The position numbers and the translations under genes were made by a program. Of a DNA stretch of 64,000 bases, positions 26,274 through 35,141 are shown piece by piece. Source of the DNA: Leptospira congkakensis (GTDB taxonomy: Bacteria > Spirochaetota > Leptospiria > Leptospirales > Leptospiraceae); contig NZ_RQGQ01000011.1 in assembly GCF_004770265.1 (NCBI RefSeq), positions 124,001 through 188,000 of the forward strand. Direction: 5' to 3'. Under the pieces are notes generated by a model that did not search any database, was not told the origin of the DNA, and saw nothing but the letters and a program-made list of their open reading frames with translations. Positions within the stretch are counted from its first letter, which is position 1, and the number at the start of each line of letters is the position of its first letter.

Positions 26274-27719
26274 ATGAAACAATTTAAACTTTGGATTGAT
26301 GGAAAGTGGACAAACACAAGCGGCGGGAAACTCATGGACATCGAAGATCCTGCCACTGGCAAAAAAATTGCAAAGGTAATCGATGCAAGTGCCGCCGATG
26401 TAGACAAAGCAGCAAAAGCTGCGCATAAAGCTTTTTATGATGGAAGATGGTCAGGGATCACTCCAGGCGAACGTTCCAAAGCCATTTGGAAACTCGCCGA
26501 TCTTTTAGAAGAAAAAACCAAAGAGTTTGCAAAAGCGGAATCTCTGAATGCAGGAAAACCTTATAAAAACTTAAGTCTTGCGGGAGACATTCCTTTTGCT
26601 GTGGATAACATTCGTTTTTTTGCAACGGCAGCTCGCGATGTGCATGGAAGTCGTGCGAACGAATACCAACCAGGATACACATCCATTTTACGCAGAGAAC
26701 CTGTGGGTGTTGTGGGTCAAATTGCTCCATGGAACTACCCTCTTCTTATGGCTGTTTGGAAATTTGGACCCGCTCTTGCCGCAGGTTGCACCGTCATTTT
26801 AAAACCAGCACCAGGAACTCCCATCACCTCTCTTATGTTAGCTGAACTAACAAAAAAAGCAGGTATCCCTGATGGAGTCATCAACATTGTGACAGGTGGA
26901 AATGCCACAGGCCAAGCAATAGTCGACCATCCACTTGTCAGAATGGTTTCTCTTACCGGTTCCACGGGAACGGGAAAAAACATTATGAAGTCGGCTTCCG
27001 ATTCCCTAAAACGAGTGCATTTGGAACTCGGGGGAAAAGCACCACTTCTTGTTTTTGATGATGTGGACATAAATCTTTTTGCCGCAAAAGCAGCGTTTGG
27101 TGCCACTTGTAATTCAGGACAAGATTGTACAGCTGCGACAAGAATCATTGTTCCGAAAGCTTTGCAGAAAAAAATCACTGATGCCGTTGTGGATGCAATG
27201 AAAGCTGTAAATGTTGGTGATCCCTTTAACGACAAAACCGAAATGGGGCCACTCATCTCTGCCATCCACCGCGAAAGAGTTTTGGGATTTATGGACAGGG
27301 CAAAAAAACAAGGGGCAAAAATTCTGACTGGCGGAACCATTCCTAAAGGCCTAGACAAAGGATACTTTTTTGCACCTACTGTGATCACTGATGTCAAACA
27401 AAACTATGACGTAGTGCAGAACGAAATTTTTGGACCAGTGCTTACCATCCAATCTTACGAAAAAGAAGAAGAAGGAATCAAACTTGCAAACGATGTGAAT
27501 TACGGTCTTGCTTCTTCCATTTGGACGAAGGATGTAGCGCGCGCTATGCGAGTGGCAAAACAATTTGAATTTGGAACCGTTTGGGTCAATGACCATCTTC
27601 CACTAGCTTCGGAAACTCCACATGGTGGATTCAAACAATCTGGATTTGGAAAGGATCTCTCTATCGAATCCGTAGGTGATTATCTAATCACAAAACATGT
27701 GATGGTAGGTGGGGTTTAA
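26274..27719 (+). CDS. patD: Gamma-aminobutyraldehyde dehydrogenase
   Basis: Aldehyde dehydrogenase of 481 residues oxidising 4-aminobutyraldehyde (or its cyclic form 1-pyrroline) to GABA. It follows the PatD/YdcW branch: LWIDGKWTNTSGG, RREPVGVVGQIAPWNYPLLM, VSLTGSTGTGK, LELGGKAPLLVFDD, and the catalytic cysteine in CNSGQDCTAATR. In E. coli its homologue is the last gene of the ydcSTUVW operon. Here it is instead on the divergent arm with gabD and gabT. The start lies 6 bases after gabT with AAGGA about 13 bases upstream. Confidence 0.9.
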   Translation: MKQFKLWIDGKWTNTSGGKLMDIEDPATGKKIAKVIDASAADVDKAAKAAHKAFYDGRWSGITPGERSKAIWKLADLLEEKTKEFAKAESLNAGKPYKNLSLAGDIPFAVDNIRFFATAARDVHGSRANEYQPGYTSILRREPVGVVGQIAPWNYPLLMAVWKFGPALAAGCTVILKPAPGTPITSLMLAELTKKAGIPDGVINIVTGGNATGQAIVDHPLVRMVSLTGSTGTGKNIMKSASDSLKRVHLELGGKAPLLVFDDVDINLFAAKAAFGATCNSGQDCTAATRIIVPKALQKKITDAVVDAMKAVNVGDPFNDKTEMGPLISAIHRERVLGFMDRAKKQGAKILTGGTIPKGLDKGYFFAPTVITDVKQNYDVVQNEIFGPVLTIQSYEKEEEGIKLANDVNYGLASSIWTKDVARAMRVAKQFEFGTVWVNDHLPLASETPHGGFKQSGFGKDLSIESVGDYLITKHVMVGGV

Positions 27720-27739
27720 AAAACTTAATTGCGAAAAGG

Positions 27740-27789
27740 AACAATCGGATGTCTAAAACACTATGGCAAATCACAAAAATCCGATTGTT
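27740..27789 (+). terminator. 11-bp inverted repeat over the start of the DUF389 gene
   Basis: AACAATCGGAT and ATCCGATTGTT form a perfect 11-bp stem around a 28-base loop, followed by TTCTTTATT. It lies 20 bases after the patD stop and could end the gab operon. The ATG of the next gene is inside the loop and its first codons are in the right arm, so folding would also hide the start of that gene. Confidence 0.45.
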
Positions 27790-29067
27790 TCTTTATTCAA
27801 ATGGTTAGAACCGAGATTTCATCTTTTTGATGATTTAGACAAAACGGGGACAATCGAATCAATCCAAAAAGGAGCCGAACTGAGAGGTTCTAATCTTTGG
27901 ACTTTGATTTTTGCCATTTTTATTGCCAGTATTGGACTCAATGTCAATTCCACAGCTGTCATCATTGGGGCGATGTTAGTTTCTCCGCTGATGGGACCTA
28001 TTGTGGGAATCGGATTTGCGGCAGCCACCAACGACTTTGACAATTTAAAAAAGTTCCTCCGCACATTAACTGTGGCTACACTAGCGAGCATAGCCACTTC
28101 TTTTATTTACTTTTCACTTTCCCCGATTAGTGAAGCGCAGTCGGAACTACTCGCAAGAACTTCACCTACAATCTACGATGCACTGATTGCTATCTTTGGT
28201 GGTGCGACAGGAATCATTGCGAACACAAGAAAAGAAAAAGGAACTGCGATTGCAGGTGTTGCCATTGCCACAGCTCTTATGCCCCCACTCTGTACTGCTG
28301 GTTATGGATTGTCACAAGGGAACTGGTCTTATTTTTTTGGCGCCACTTACCTTTATTTAATCAACTCCATCTTCATTGCCATCACTACTTTTATTTTTGT
28401 GCGGTATATGCAATTTCCAAAAGTGAGTTGGGGTCTGTACAAAGAAAAAGAAAGAAAGGTTAAAATTTATTTAGGAATATTTACGCTGATTCTTCTCATC
28501 CCATCTATCTTCACTGCTTATCAAATTGTAAGGTCATCTTACTTTAAAGGAAAAGCAGAAGAATTCATTCGGAATGAAATTTTAATCGATAACAGAAGAG
28601 TTTTAGAAAAAGAAATTTTGTATCAGAAAAATCCAAAAATTGAACTCACAATCGTCGGCCCTAAAATCGACATAGACCAAGAAAAGGAATTACAGAACAA
28701 ATTAAAATATTATAATCTAATCAATACAACACTCATTTTACATCAGGATTTATCTTCCACCAATGTAGATCGACTGAAGTTCGAAATCATTTCCGAAATA
28801 TATAAAAACCAAATGGATTTGGGACAAACAAACACGGAAAAAATTTCAAAAGAAATCCAAATTTTTTATCCAAATTTGGTCTCAGCCAGTTTTACAAAAA
28901 CCAAAAAGTTTGATATGAACGAAAACATATATTTGGATACAAATCTTTTTGATTCCGGATGGACAAAACTACCAACAGCAAATGATCAGAAAAAATTAGA
29001 AGAGTATATCAAACTAAGAACGGGAGAAAATCAAATCGATCTGATTATAAGAGAAGTTTCTAAATAG
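27763..29067 (+). CDS. DUF389 (TIGR00341-like) integral membrane protein
   Basis: Protein of 434 residues. After a cytosolic N-terminus there are about six hydrophobic helices (residues 45-255) with the DUF389 signatures AVIIGAMLVSPLMGPI and GVAIATALMPPLCTAGYGL. A soluble alpha/beta C-terminal domain follows (about 270-434). The function of the family is unknown. No ribosome site precedes the ATG, which lies in the loop of the hairpin described at this locus. No other in-frame start fits. Confidence 0.85.
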   Translation: MANHKNPIVSLFKWLEPRFHLFDDLDKTGTIESIQKGAELRGSNLWTLIFAIFIASIGLNVNSTAVIIGAMLVSPLMGPIVGIGFAAATNDFDNLKKFLRTLTVATLASIATSFIYFSLSPISEAQSELLARTSPTIYDALIAIFGGATGIIANTRKEKGTAIAGVAIATALMPPLCTAGYGLSQGNWSYFFGATYLYLINSIFIAITTFIFVRYMQFPKVSWGLYKEKERKVKIYLGIFTLILLIPSIFTAYQIVRSSYFKGKAEEFIRNEILIDNRRVLEKEILYQKNPKIELTIVGPKIDIDQEKELQNKLKYYNLINTTLILHQDLSSTNVDRLKFEIISEIYKNQMDLGQTNTEKISKEIQIFYPNLVSASFTKTKKFDMNENIYLDTNLFDSGWTKLPTANDQKKLEEYIKLRTGENQIDLIIREVSK

Positions 29068-29076
29068 TTAGGGGAA

Positions 29077-29766
29077 CTAGACCAAAGCGGCTTGTTTCAA
29101 AAAGTCTTTGAAAGTATCGATGTCTTTTGTGAAAAATACTGGTTTCGGTGCTTTTGTTTCCTTCAAAAGAAACACAATCCCTTGGTTGTGAAGAACCACT
29201 TGATCCAATTCTTCTGGAGTGTAAGTATAAGTTACATTTCCAGAATGAAACAAAAACTTTCCATTCTCTTCACGTAAAGTTCCAGACCCAATTCGTTTGA
29301 AATTCTTTAGGCCATCTTCCATGGCATCAATGTCAGAGGACTCTTCACCAAACGTAAGTTTACCGGAATAATCCAAAAACAAAGTCCCTTCAATTTGGAA
29401 CCGACTTTCTTTCGGTGCCGGTGGTTCCTGTTCCAAATTTCCATCCCCGGTAGGAAGTAAAACTTCGGATTTTTGAACTACCGAAGGAGTGACCTCTTCG
29501 GGCAAAGAATAGGAAAGATGTCTATCATCGGAAATCGCACGTTCCCTTCGGATCCGTTCATCCAATTGTGGAGAAACAGATGGGGGTTGTGGCATTCGAT
29601 ATTGGCCGGTAGTTTGGGGTTTTCGGGTAGGGTAAGCTGCCGGTTTGGATTTTTGCGGGGATAAGGCTACATATAGGAAACATAGAACACCCACAAGGAT
29701 CATAGCAAAGGCAGCAAACAACATACTACCTATATTATCTTGCCAAATGCCCAATCCCTTGATCAC
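29077..29766 (-). CDS. Single-pass membrane protein of unknown function
   Basis: Not recognised. Protein of 229 residues with one hydrophobic helix (about 13-35, FAAFAMILVGVLCFLYVALS), a proline- and charge-rich linker (36-125) and a compact C-terminal domain of alternating strands (FLDYSGKLTFG, KFLFHSGNVTYTYTPEELD, QGIVFLLKE). The start used is GTG with poor ribosome signal; an in-frame ATG at codon 15, preceded by TAGG, is an alternative that leaves the helix intact. It is convergent with the DUF389 gene and divergent from the PpiD-like gene. Confidence 0.6.
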   Translation of the reverse strand: MIKGLGIWQDNIGSMLFAAFAMILVGVLCFLYVALSPQKSKPAAYPTRKPQTTGQYRMPQPPSVSPQLDERIRRERAISDDRHLSYSLPEEVTPSVVQKSEVLLPTGDGNLEQEPPAPKESRFQIEGTLFLDYSGKLTFGEESSDIDAMEDGLKNFKRIGSGTLREENGKFLFHSGNVTYTYTPEELDQVVLHNQGIVFLLKETKAPKPVFFTKDIDTFKDFLKQAALV

Positions 29767-29809
29767 ATTTTTTCTTTACAAGGGTTTCGGAAACGGAAAC
29801 GCTTCCTTT

Positions 29810-31051
29810 ATGTTCGAAGAAGAAGCCTCTACCCTCAAAGAAAAAATCTATCGCGCGATTATTGCTCTCTTTTTATTCATTTTAGTCGGAACCCTTATCA
29901 TCACCTTTTTACCAGGGGACGCCGAACAAAGCCTTGTGGGTGCCATCACAGGCCAAAATTCTACCAAAGCAGGCACAATTGCTGGCCGAAGCATCCCGGT
30001 AGATTACTTCAACGCTGCCAAACGTGATTGTTACTACCGGTACCAACAATACGGTAGAGAAACGGCTCAAAATCCCGAACTCCTCAATTCCTGTGCCTTC
30101 TCTACTGTGAAGGAAGTCTTTATCGCCAATGACATTGCCACTGCTGTGGGTTTTCAAGTATCGGAGATCAGCATCAAACGGGAGATGTCCAAACAAGCAA
30201 GGGAAGTTCATAAGGAATCGGTTTCCCAGGCAGGATACGGAGAAGAAGACTCTCGTTCCCTTTCTGAAATTTACCAACAAATTTACCGTTCTGCTCCTAT
30301 GAATTACCGCATTGATACAGCTACGGGATATGCTCTTTTTCCAAACTTTTTGGAACAACCTCTCTCCCCGACAGAAAATGAAGCTGAGTTGGAAGACGAA
30401 GCCAAACGTGCCAAAATCTCTTTCCGAGTTGTGGCCGTATCCGAAGTCAATCTTTTGAATGCTGTAGAAGCAAAGATCAATATTACAGACGAAGAACTTA
30501 ACAAAGAATACGAAAAAGAGAAAAAAGAAGGATCTCTTTCCAAAGATCCTTCCGGAAACTTTGTTAGTTTCGAATCCAGAAAACCTCTCCTACTTTCCAA
30601 AATGAAATTTGATCGTAAGAGAAAAGAAGTAGAAACTTGGAAAGGACGAATCGCTGCAAAAGTTTCCGAGCCGAATGCTCTGGAAGCCATTGCTTCCGAA
30701 ACTCTCCAACCCATTGAGACCGTATCTAATGTTTCTTTGTCTGATTTAAAACTAGTCACTTCCAATCGAGGCAATAGCTACCGTTTGGCGAACTCTGCAA
30801 AATTTTGGGAAACCCTAGCCAACGATCCTTTTAGCAAAAAAACAGTAGTGGGTCCATTCTCAGACAATGACAAACAAGTTTATGTGGAATTCGGAGCCCT
30901 GACTTACGGACAAACCACAGCAAAAAAACCGACGGATCAGGCTGCAGATTTTTTGAAACAAAGGCAACTTCTTAGCTTTTTTCTTGAAATAAACCAGTCC
31001 ATAGCGGCAGAATACAACGTAGAGAAAAAAGGCCTTCTCTCTTTAGAATAA
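29810..31051 (+). CDS. PpiD/SurA_N-like membrane-anchored chaperone-like protein
   Basis: Protein of 413 residues with one N-terminal membrane helix (about 16-37, AIIALFLFILVGTLIITFLP). Its layout resembles PpiD: anchor, then a SurA_N-like helical region (SVxR-type IPVDYF, then EVFIANDIATAVGFQVSEISIKRE), then a linker with ITDEELNKEYEKEK and a C-terminal helical lobe. No parvulin (PPIase) signature is visible between them, so it would be a foldase relative without the isomerase domain. A longer in-frame start exists upstream but would overlap the divergent gene and bury the anchor. The cheX gene follows directly. Confidence 0.6.
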   Translation: MFEEEASTLKEKIYRAIIALFLFILVGTLIITFLPGDAEQSLVGAITGQNSTKAGTIAGRSIPVDYFNAAKRDCYYRYQQYGRETAQNPELLNSCAFSTVKEVFIANDIATAVGFQVSEISIKREMSKQAREVHKESVSQAGYGEEDSRSLSEIYQQIYRSAPMNYRIDTATGYALFPNFLEQPLSPTENEAELEDEAKRAKISFRVVAVSEVNLLNAVEAKINITDEELNKEYEKEKKEGSLSKDPSGNFVSFESRKPLLLSKMKFDRKRKEVETWKGRIAAKVSEPNALEAIASETLQPIETVSNVSLSDLKLVTSNRGNSYRLANSAKFWETLANDPFSKKTVVGPFSDNDKQVYVEFGALTYGQTTAKKPTDQAADFLKQRQLLSFFLEINQSIAAEYNVEKKGLLSLE

Positions 31052-31516
31052 ATGCAAATTAAAGCCGACTTCATCAACCCGTTCCTGGAAGCAGCCACCA
31101 TCGTTTTTCGTGATGTGTTACAACAGGATCTCATCCGAGGCAAAATCGGAATTAAGGACTCTCCTGCTCCCAGCCATGAAATAGCCATCATCATTGGGGT
31201 GGTGGGTTCTTTCAGTGGTGAAGTGGTTTACAGCATGAACTACGATGCGGCATACAAAGTGTCCCGTAAACTAGTGCCGGGACTTTCCGATGAAGACGTA
31301 AAAAATGAATACAAAGACATTCTCGGTGAGATTGCCAACATGACCACTGGTAATGCGATGAACATTTTTACCTCTGCAGGCCAATCGGTGGAGATCACAA
31401 CACCTAACATCCAAGAAACACAAAGCACTTCCGTTCGGTTCAACAAAAAACCAACCCTCTCCATCAACTTATATTCTAAGTTTGGAAGAATCGAAGTCAA
31501 CGTCGCAATCGCTTAA
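31052..31516 (+). CDS. CheX-like chemotaxis phosphatase
   Basis: CheC/CheX-family protein of 154 residues that removes phosphate from CheY-P in spirochetes. It has the conserved helix EIANMTTGNAMN (ExxNxxxGN), the acidic and asparagine residues that attack CheY-P, and a C-terminal SINLYSKFGRIEVNVAI strand pair. The ATG follows the upstream stop with no gap, so it is cotranscribed with the PpiD-like gene. No other chemotaxis gene is nearby. Confidence 0.85.
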   Translation: MQIKADFINPFLEAATIVFRDVLQQDLIRGKIGIKDSPAPSHEIAIIIGVVGSFSGEVVYSMNYDAAYKVSRKLVPGLSDEDVKNEYKDILGEIANMTTGNAMNIFTSAGQSVEITTPNIQETQSTSVRFNKKPTLSINLYSKFGRIEVNVAIA

Positions 31517-31519
31517 ATC

Positions 31520-32500
31520 TTAAATCGAAGAACCTAAAACCCGCAGTCTCTCGCGGGTTTCTTTTCTAAAATCATAACCAGGAACTGGTGTTTTGCCTTC
31601 CACTCCATTCATATAGAGTTGGTAGTATTTTAAAGAACGTTCCAAATCTCTTTCGTCCCAACTACTTTCATAAACTTTTCCCAAGTAATGATGTGCAGGA
31701 AGAAACTCTGCTGATTCTTTGAAATTTTTTATAATATTCACAAGTTGGTGTGCTGCGGATCGAAATTCCTTTTTACGAATGAGAAGGACAGCCATCGCAT
31801 AATGGGACCTAGGTGTGAGTTCAGGATGTTTTGGAAACTCAGTAACAAGTTTTAAATATTCCTTGTATGCCTTTTCCTCTGAATCTGGATTTCCAATTCG
31901 GTCAAGAGAACGAGCCAATTCAAATTGTGTTTTGATTTTGAGATCGGGATCTTCCTGTTTTTCCACAAGACCAGCAGAATCTTTCTCTTTACCATCAAGT
32001 CCAAATAAATTTGTGTTTTCCACTCGAGCAAACTTTGCTGTTTCTCCTTCTTTACCATATGAATCAGCAAACTCGGATTCGGCGGACTTCTTTTGGTCTC
32101 TTGTGAGATAAGCTTTTCCTTTTTGGAAAGAGGCCCCGGAAGGATCGATCACTTCCTTCTTTTTTTTCTTTTTATCAACTGGTTTTGACTTTGTAACAGA
32201 GGCTTGATTTTCTACGACAGCAACATTTGACCCTGACTCTGCATTGTTTGCGTTGGGAAGAGAACTTAGTGGTTTAGAATTTGTGTTGGAACCCGAACCA
32301 TTACTAGATAACCCATTGGAATTGTTCGTTACAGAATTTTCTTTTTTATCATTATTAGAGTCTTGGTTCCAAGTTTCGGGAAAGGGTAAAAATAATTCTG
32401 TCGCTTCAGCCTGAATTCTAGAAGTGGTGCTAACAATAATGAGTAAAAAAAATAAAGAAATTCGCAAGAACAGCTCCAAACAAAAATACAAAACCTTCAT
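31520..32500 (-). CDS. Exported TPR protein
   Basis: Protein of 326 residues with an N-terminal signal or anchor helix (LELFLRISLFFLLIIVSTTS, ending SRIQAEA), then a low-complexity Asn/Ser and Lys-rich linker (about 45-115), then three to four TPR-like repeats (about 165-300: QFELARSLDRIG, SHYAMAVLLIRKKEF, AHHYLGKVYES). A periplasmic scaffold is likely. It is the last of a three-gene envelope operon and overlaps its predecessor by 4 bases. The plus-strand terminator of cheX lies inside its last codons. Exact role unknown. Confidence 0.7.
   Translation of the reverse strand: MKVLYFCLELFLRISLFFLLIIVSTTSRIQAEATELFLPFPETWNQDSNNDKKENSVTNNSNGLSSNGSGSNTNSKPLSSLPNANNAESGSNVAVVENQASVTKSKPVDKKKKKKEVIDPSGASFQKGKAYLTRDQKKSAESEFADSYGKEGETAKFARVENTNLFGLDGKEKDSAGLVEKQEDPDLKIKTQFELARSLDRIGNPDSEEKAYKEYLKLVTEFPKHPELTPRSHYAMAVLLIRKKEFRSAAHQLVNIIKNFKESAEFLPAHHYLGKVYESSWDERDLERSLKYYQLYMNGVEGKTPVPGYDFRKETRERLRVLGSSI
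31537..31568 (+). terminator. Terminator of the cheX unit, inside the convergent TPR gene
   Basis: AAACCCGC and GCGGGTTT form a perfect 8-bp stem with an 8-base loop, followed by TTTCTTTTCT on the plus strand. The stem falls within the C-terminal codons of the convergent TPR gene, only 21 bases after the cheX stop. Confidence 0.75.
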
Positions 32501-33231
32501 CTTAGATTTTTTGGAATCCGTTCCAAACTTCTAGGTTTTCCAAGACCTTCACTGGACTCAGGTGGTTTCGGTAACTTTAAAGTTTCCAAATTCTTTTCTT
32601 CGTTTTTTGCCTTCACTTTTTTTTCTAAATCCGAAATTCGGTCGAGCATCCTTTGCATACGAAGGTCAGACTCCGAATCGGAACCAGAGGCAGATTTTGA
32701 ATCTTCTTTGGGAGCTGCTGGTTGGATATCAATAGGAGCAGGAATCAAACCATCACCTGACGGAGTGTAAATGGGAGGGACTGATGTATCTTCTGCTTTA
32801 CGATTTCTAAAGTCGTATTCTTTTCCTAAAAAATCTTGTTCTTCAGGAATTGTATCGTGAGTGTATCCATTGGATTCTCTTTCACTGATAAAATCAAATT
32901 GCATCCTTCGGTTGGATTCGTATTTTAAATCTTCTGGATCGGACATACGAACGTCTTTTCGTTTCCGATTGTAATCCCTTTCAATCTCCATAAGAAACAA
33001 ACTTCGAGTATCTTGGGCTAGTTGCATCCCTTGTGGTTTTGCATTTTCCCAACCATTGGTCCAACCCACATAAATCGCCATAATGAGAAAAAATACAAAG
33101 AGCGAAATGGCGATTTTTTTAAGTAGGTCTTGGACTTGGGATGGGATTTTGTCTACAAGTCCATCGACAGCACCCATCATCTTTTGGGTGTCTACATTGA
33201 CTTTGGGTATATTTATATTTTTAATATCCAC
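32497..33231 (-). CDS. Anchored coiled-coil envelope protein, unknown
   Basis: Not recognised. Protein of 244 residues with an amphipathic N-terminus, one membrane helix (about 41-60, IAISLFVFFLIMAIYVGW), a charged stretch (FLMEIERDYNRKRKDVR), a proline-rich linker and a C-terminal coiled coil (about 190-220, RMLDRISDLEKKVKAKNEEK). It lies between the OmpA-type gene (3-base gap) and the TPR gene (4-base overlap). The three products probably form one envelope-spanning assembly; this is inference from the operon. Confidence 0.6.
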   Translation of the reverse strand: MDIKNINIPKVNVDTQKMMGAVDGLVDKIPSQVQDLLKKIAISLFVFFLIMAIYVGWTNGWENAKPQGMQLAQDTRSLFLMEIERDYNRKRKDVRMSDPEDLKYESNRRMQFDFISERESNGYTHDTIPEEQDFLGKEYDFRNRKAEDTSVPPIYTPSGDGLIPAPIDIQPAAPKEDSKSASGSDSESDLRMQRMLDRISDLEKKVKAKNEEKNLETLKLPKPPESSEGLGKPRSLERIPKNLR

Positions 33232-33234
33232 TGG

Positions 33235-35091
33235 TTACTCTTCCGAAATTTTAAAGACTACCCTTCGGTTTGTCCCGCGACCTTCTTCGGTCTGATTGTC
33301 CGCTAACGGCACCGAGGGACCATGCCCCATCACAGCAATCCGTGTTTCTTCTATTTTATGTTTAGACTTTAAATAATTAGCAACCGAATTTGCTCTTTCC
33401 AGGGACAACTTTTGATTGGCCGATTTGGTGCCGACATTGTCTGTATGCCCTTCAATTAAGATCTTCAAATTGGCCGATTTACGTAAAATCCCTGCCAATC
33501 TGTCTAGTTCTGGTTCGGATTCTTTGGTGAGTTCGGCAGACCGAAAGGCAAAAAACAAATTGTTCATCACAATTTGATTTCCTTTTTTTAGTTTGGGAAG
33601 AACAAGAAGGACAGTTTTTTCTTTGTCTTCTTTTTCTTTTCCCACCAAATTTAGGTTTTGTGAAACAGGAAGGTATCCTTCTTTTTCTCCATAGAATCCG
33701 TAGTTATCATCATAAGGAAGGATGATACTAAACTCACCTGTCCCTGGATCACTCACCGTAGAACCAATGGATTTTTTTCTGGTTAAAGATTCATACAATA
33801 CATGTGCCGAAAGAGGTTTTCCTTCTTCATCTACCACTTTTCCTTTGATCACAACGACTGGTTCTGGTTGGAAATGATGAGGGATGGCAGCCATATACAA
33901 TTCCCCTTCGCGAGAAACATAAGCCCAATTCCCAACCGCAGGAATACTGAAAAAATTAACACCCCTTAGGTTTGAGGATAATTCTTGTGGTTCTGACCAA
34001 GAAGTCCAAGAATCATTCAACCTTCTTGTGATAAAAATAGAAATCCCTTCTTTTCTTCCAGACGAAGAGAAGTATAAGGTTTTGTCATCGGGAGCAAGGA
34101 ATGGTGCCATTTCCTCTTCACTCGTATTCAATGTATTTCCCAAATTAATCCCTTCTTCAAATACACCGGAATCATTTTGCAAACTAACATACAAATCTAA
34201 CTTACCAAAATTTTTCTTTTGTTGGGCAGAATAGATCAAAGTTCGACCACTAGAAGCAAGAGCAGAGCCACCAAATACTTGTTGGCTGGGATTATCTGCC
34301 TTTCTATACCAATTATAAAAACTTGGAAAATTGATAGGGGTGGGCATAGACCAACCCGACTCCATTTTATGTGTTTTGTACAAAGGTGCGCGATTTTGAA
34401 TTTTATCAGTTCGTTCTTTATATTCTGTTTCTAACTTAGTTAAAACAATGTGGAATTCTTTTGGATTTTGTGCTTCTCTAGATGCGATTTGAGATTTGTA
34501 CATCATCTCTCGTTTTAAGTTGTCCAACATCTCTTCTTCACCAAAATTACCGAATACAAAAAGTTCGTTCCCACCGGGAAGAGCTGAAATCACAGCAGAA
34601 GGAAATTTGTTGTTTAGCGGGGTGGGGAGTTGTTCCCCTTGCATCCAAAATCCGTATTGGTCTCGTTTGGCGGCCCAAATCTTTTGAGTAGATCTTCCCC
34701 CTTCACGAACGAGTGCTGTCCAAAACAAAATTTTTCCATCGGGAGTACATTGCGGGTTAAAAGAAAATAGGCCCCCGGTCACATAACGAGGGATTTTTTT
34801 TAAAGTCCAATCGGGTGTTTTACCAGATTCAAAAGGTTCGACTTCGTATCGAATCGGATTACAAGTTTCGGATTGCACATCGCATAACATCCGTATCTTT
34901 TTCCCTGCCAAATATGCCAGTTCTTCCTGTAAGGTCCCGCTACTAATCCTAAAAACTTGTTTGTCCGTCCGTAAAAGATGTCCTGTATTGAGGAGGTCAC
35001 CCTCCAAAACCTGGATTCCATTTTTTACACTTTGTGAGCTAATGAGCCCATTCCCGAAAAAGAGGAGAATGATGATGAGAATCCGTGCCAT
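33235..35091 (-). CDS. OmpA-family peptidoglycan-binding protein with PD40 propeller
   Basis: Exported protein of 618 residues. A signal peptide (ILIIILLFFGNGLISSQS) is followed by a beta-propeller of PD40/WD40-like repeats (about 110-390; for example LYFSSSGRKEGISIF), a carboxypeptidase-regulatory-like Ig domain (about 400-475; KGKVVDEEGKPLSAHVLYE), and a C-terminal OmpA domain (about 500-615) with the peptidoglycan-binding core EGHTDNVGTKSANQKLSLER and GTNRRV. It would link the outer membrane or periplasm to the cell wall. First gene of the three-gene envelope operon. Confidence 0.88.
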   Translation of the reverse strand: MARILIIILLFFGNGLISSQSVKNGIQVLEGDLLNTGHLLRTDKQVFRISSGTLQEELAYLAGKKIRMLCDVQSETCNPIRYEVEPFESGKTPDWTLKKIPRYVTGGLFSFNPQCTPDGKILFWTALVREGGRSTQKIWAAKRDQYGFWMQGEQLPTPLNNKFPSAVISALPGGNELFVFGNFGEEEMLDNLKREMMYKSQIASREAQNPKEFHIVLTKLETEYKERTDKIQNRAPLYKTHKMESGWSMPTPINFPSFYNWYRKADNPSQQVFGGSALASSGRTLIYSAQQKKNFGKLDLYVSLQNDSGVFEEGINLGNTLNTSEEEMAPFLAPDDKTLYFSSSGRKEGISIFITRRLNDSWTSWSEPQELSSNLRGVNFFSIPAVGNWAYVSREGELYMAAIPHHFQPEPVVVIKGKVVDEEGKPLSAHVLYESLTRKKSIGSTVSDPGTGEFSIILPYDDNYGFYGEKEGYLPVSQNLNLVGKEKEDKEKTVLLVLPKLKKGNQIVMNNLFFAFRSAELTKESEPELDRLAGILRKSANLKILIEGHTDNVGTKSANQKLSLERANSVANYLKSKHKIEETRIAVMGHGPSVPLADNQTEEGRGTNRRVVFKISEE

Positions 35092-35141
35092 ACCATACGA
35101 AATGTCGGTTGAAACCTCCGATTCCCTTAGAAAATTGACTT

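Noticed and set aside
26735..27397. 220-codon open frame opposite patD
   Set aside because: Antisense frame of a strongly conserved aldehyde dehydrogenase; the protein shows no domain and its composition reflects the codon bias of patD.
29645..29809. Longer N-terminus for the PpiD-like protein
   Set aside because: It would overlap the divergent gene, has no ribosome site and places 55 polar residues before the membrane anchor.
30304..30774. 156-codon frame opposite the PpiD-like gene
   Set aside because: No ribosome site, no recognisable fold, and it overlaps a gene with coherent architecture.
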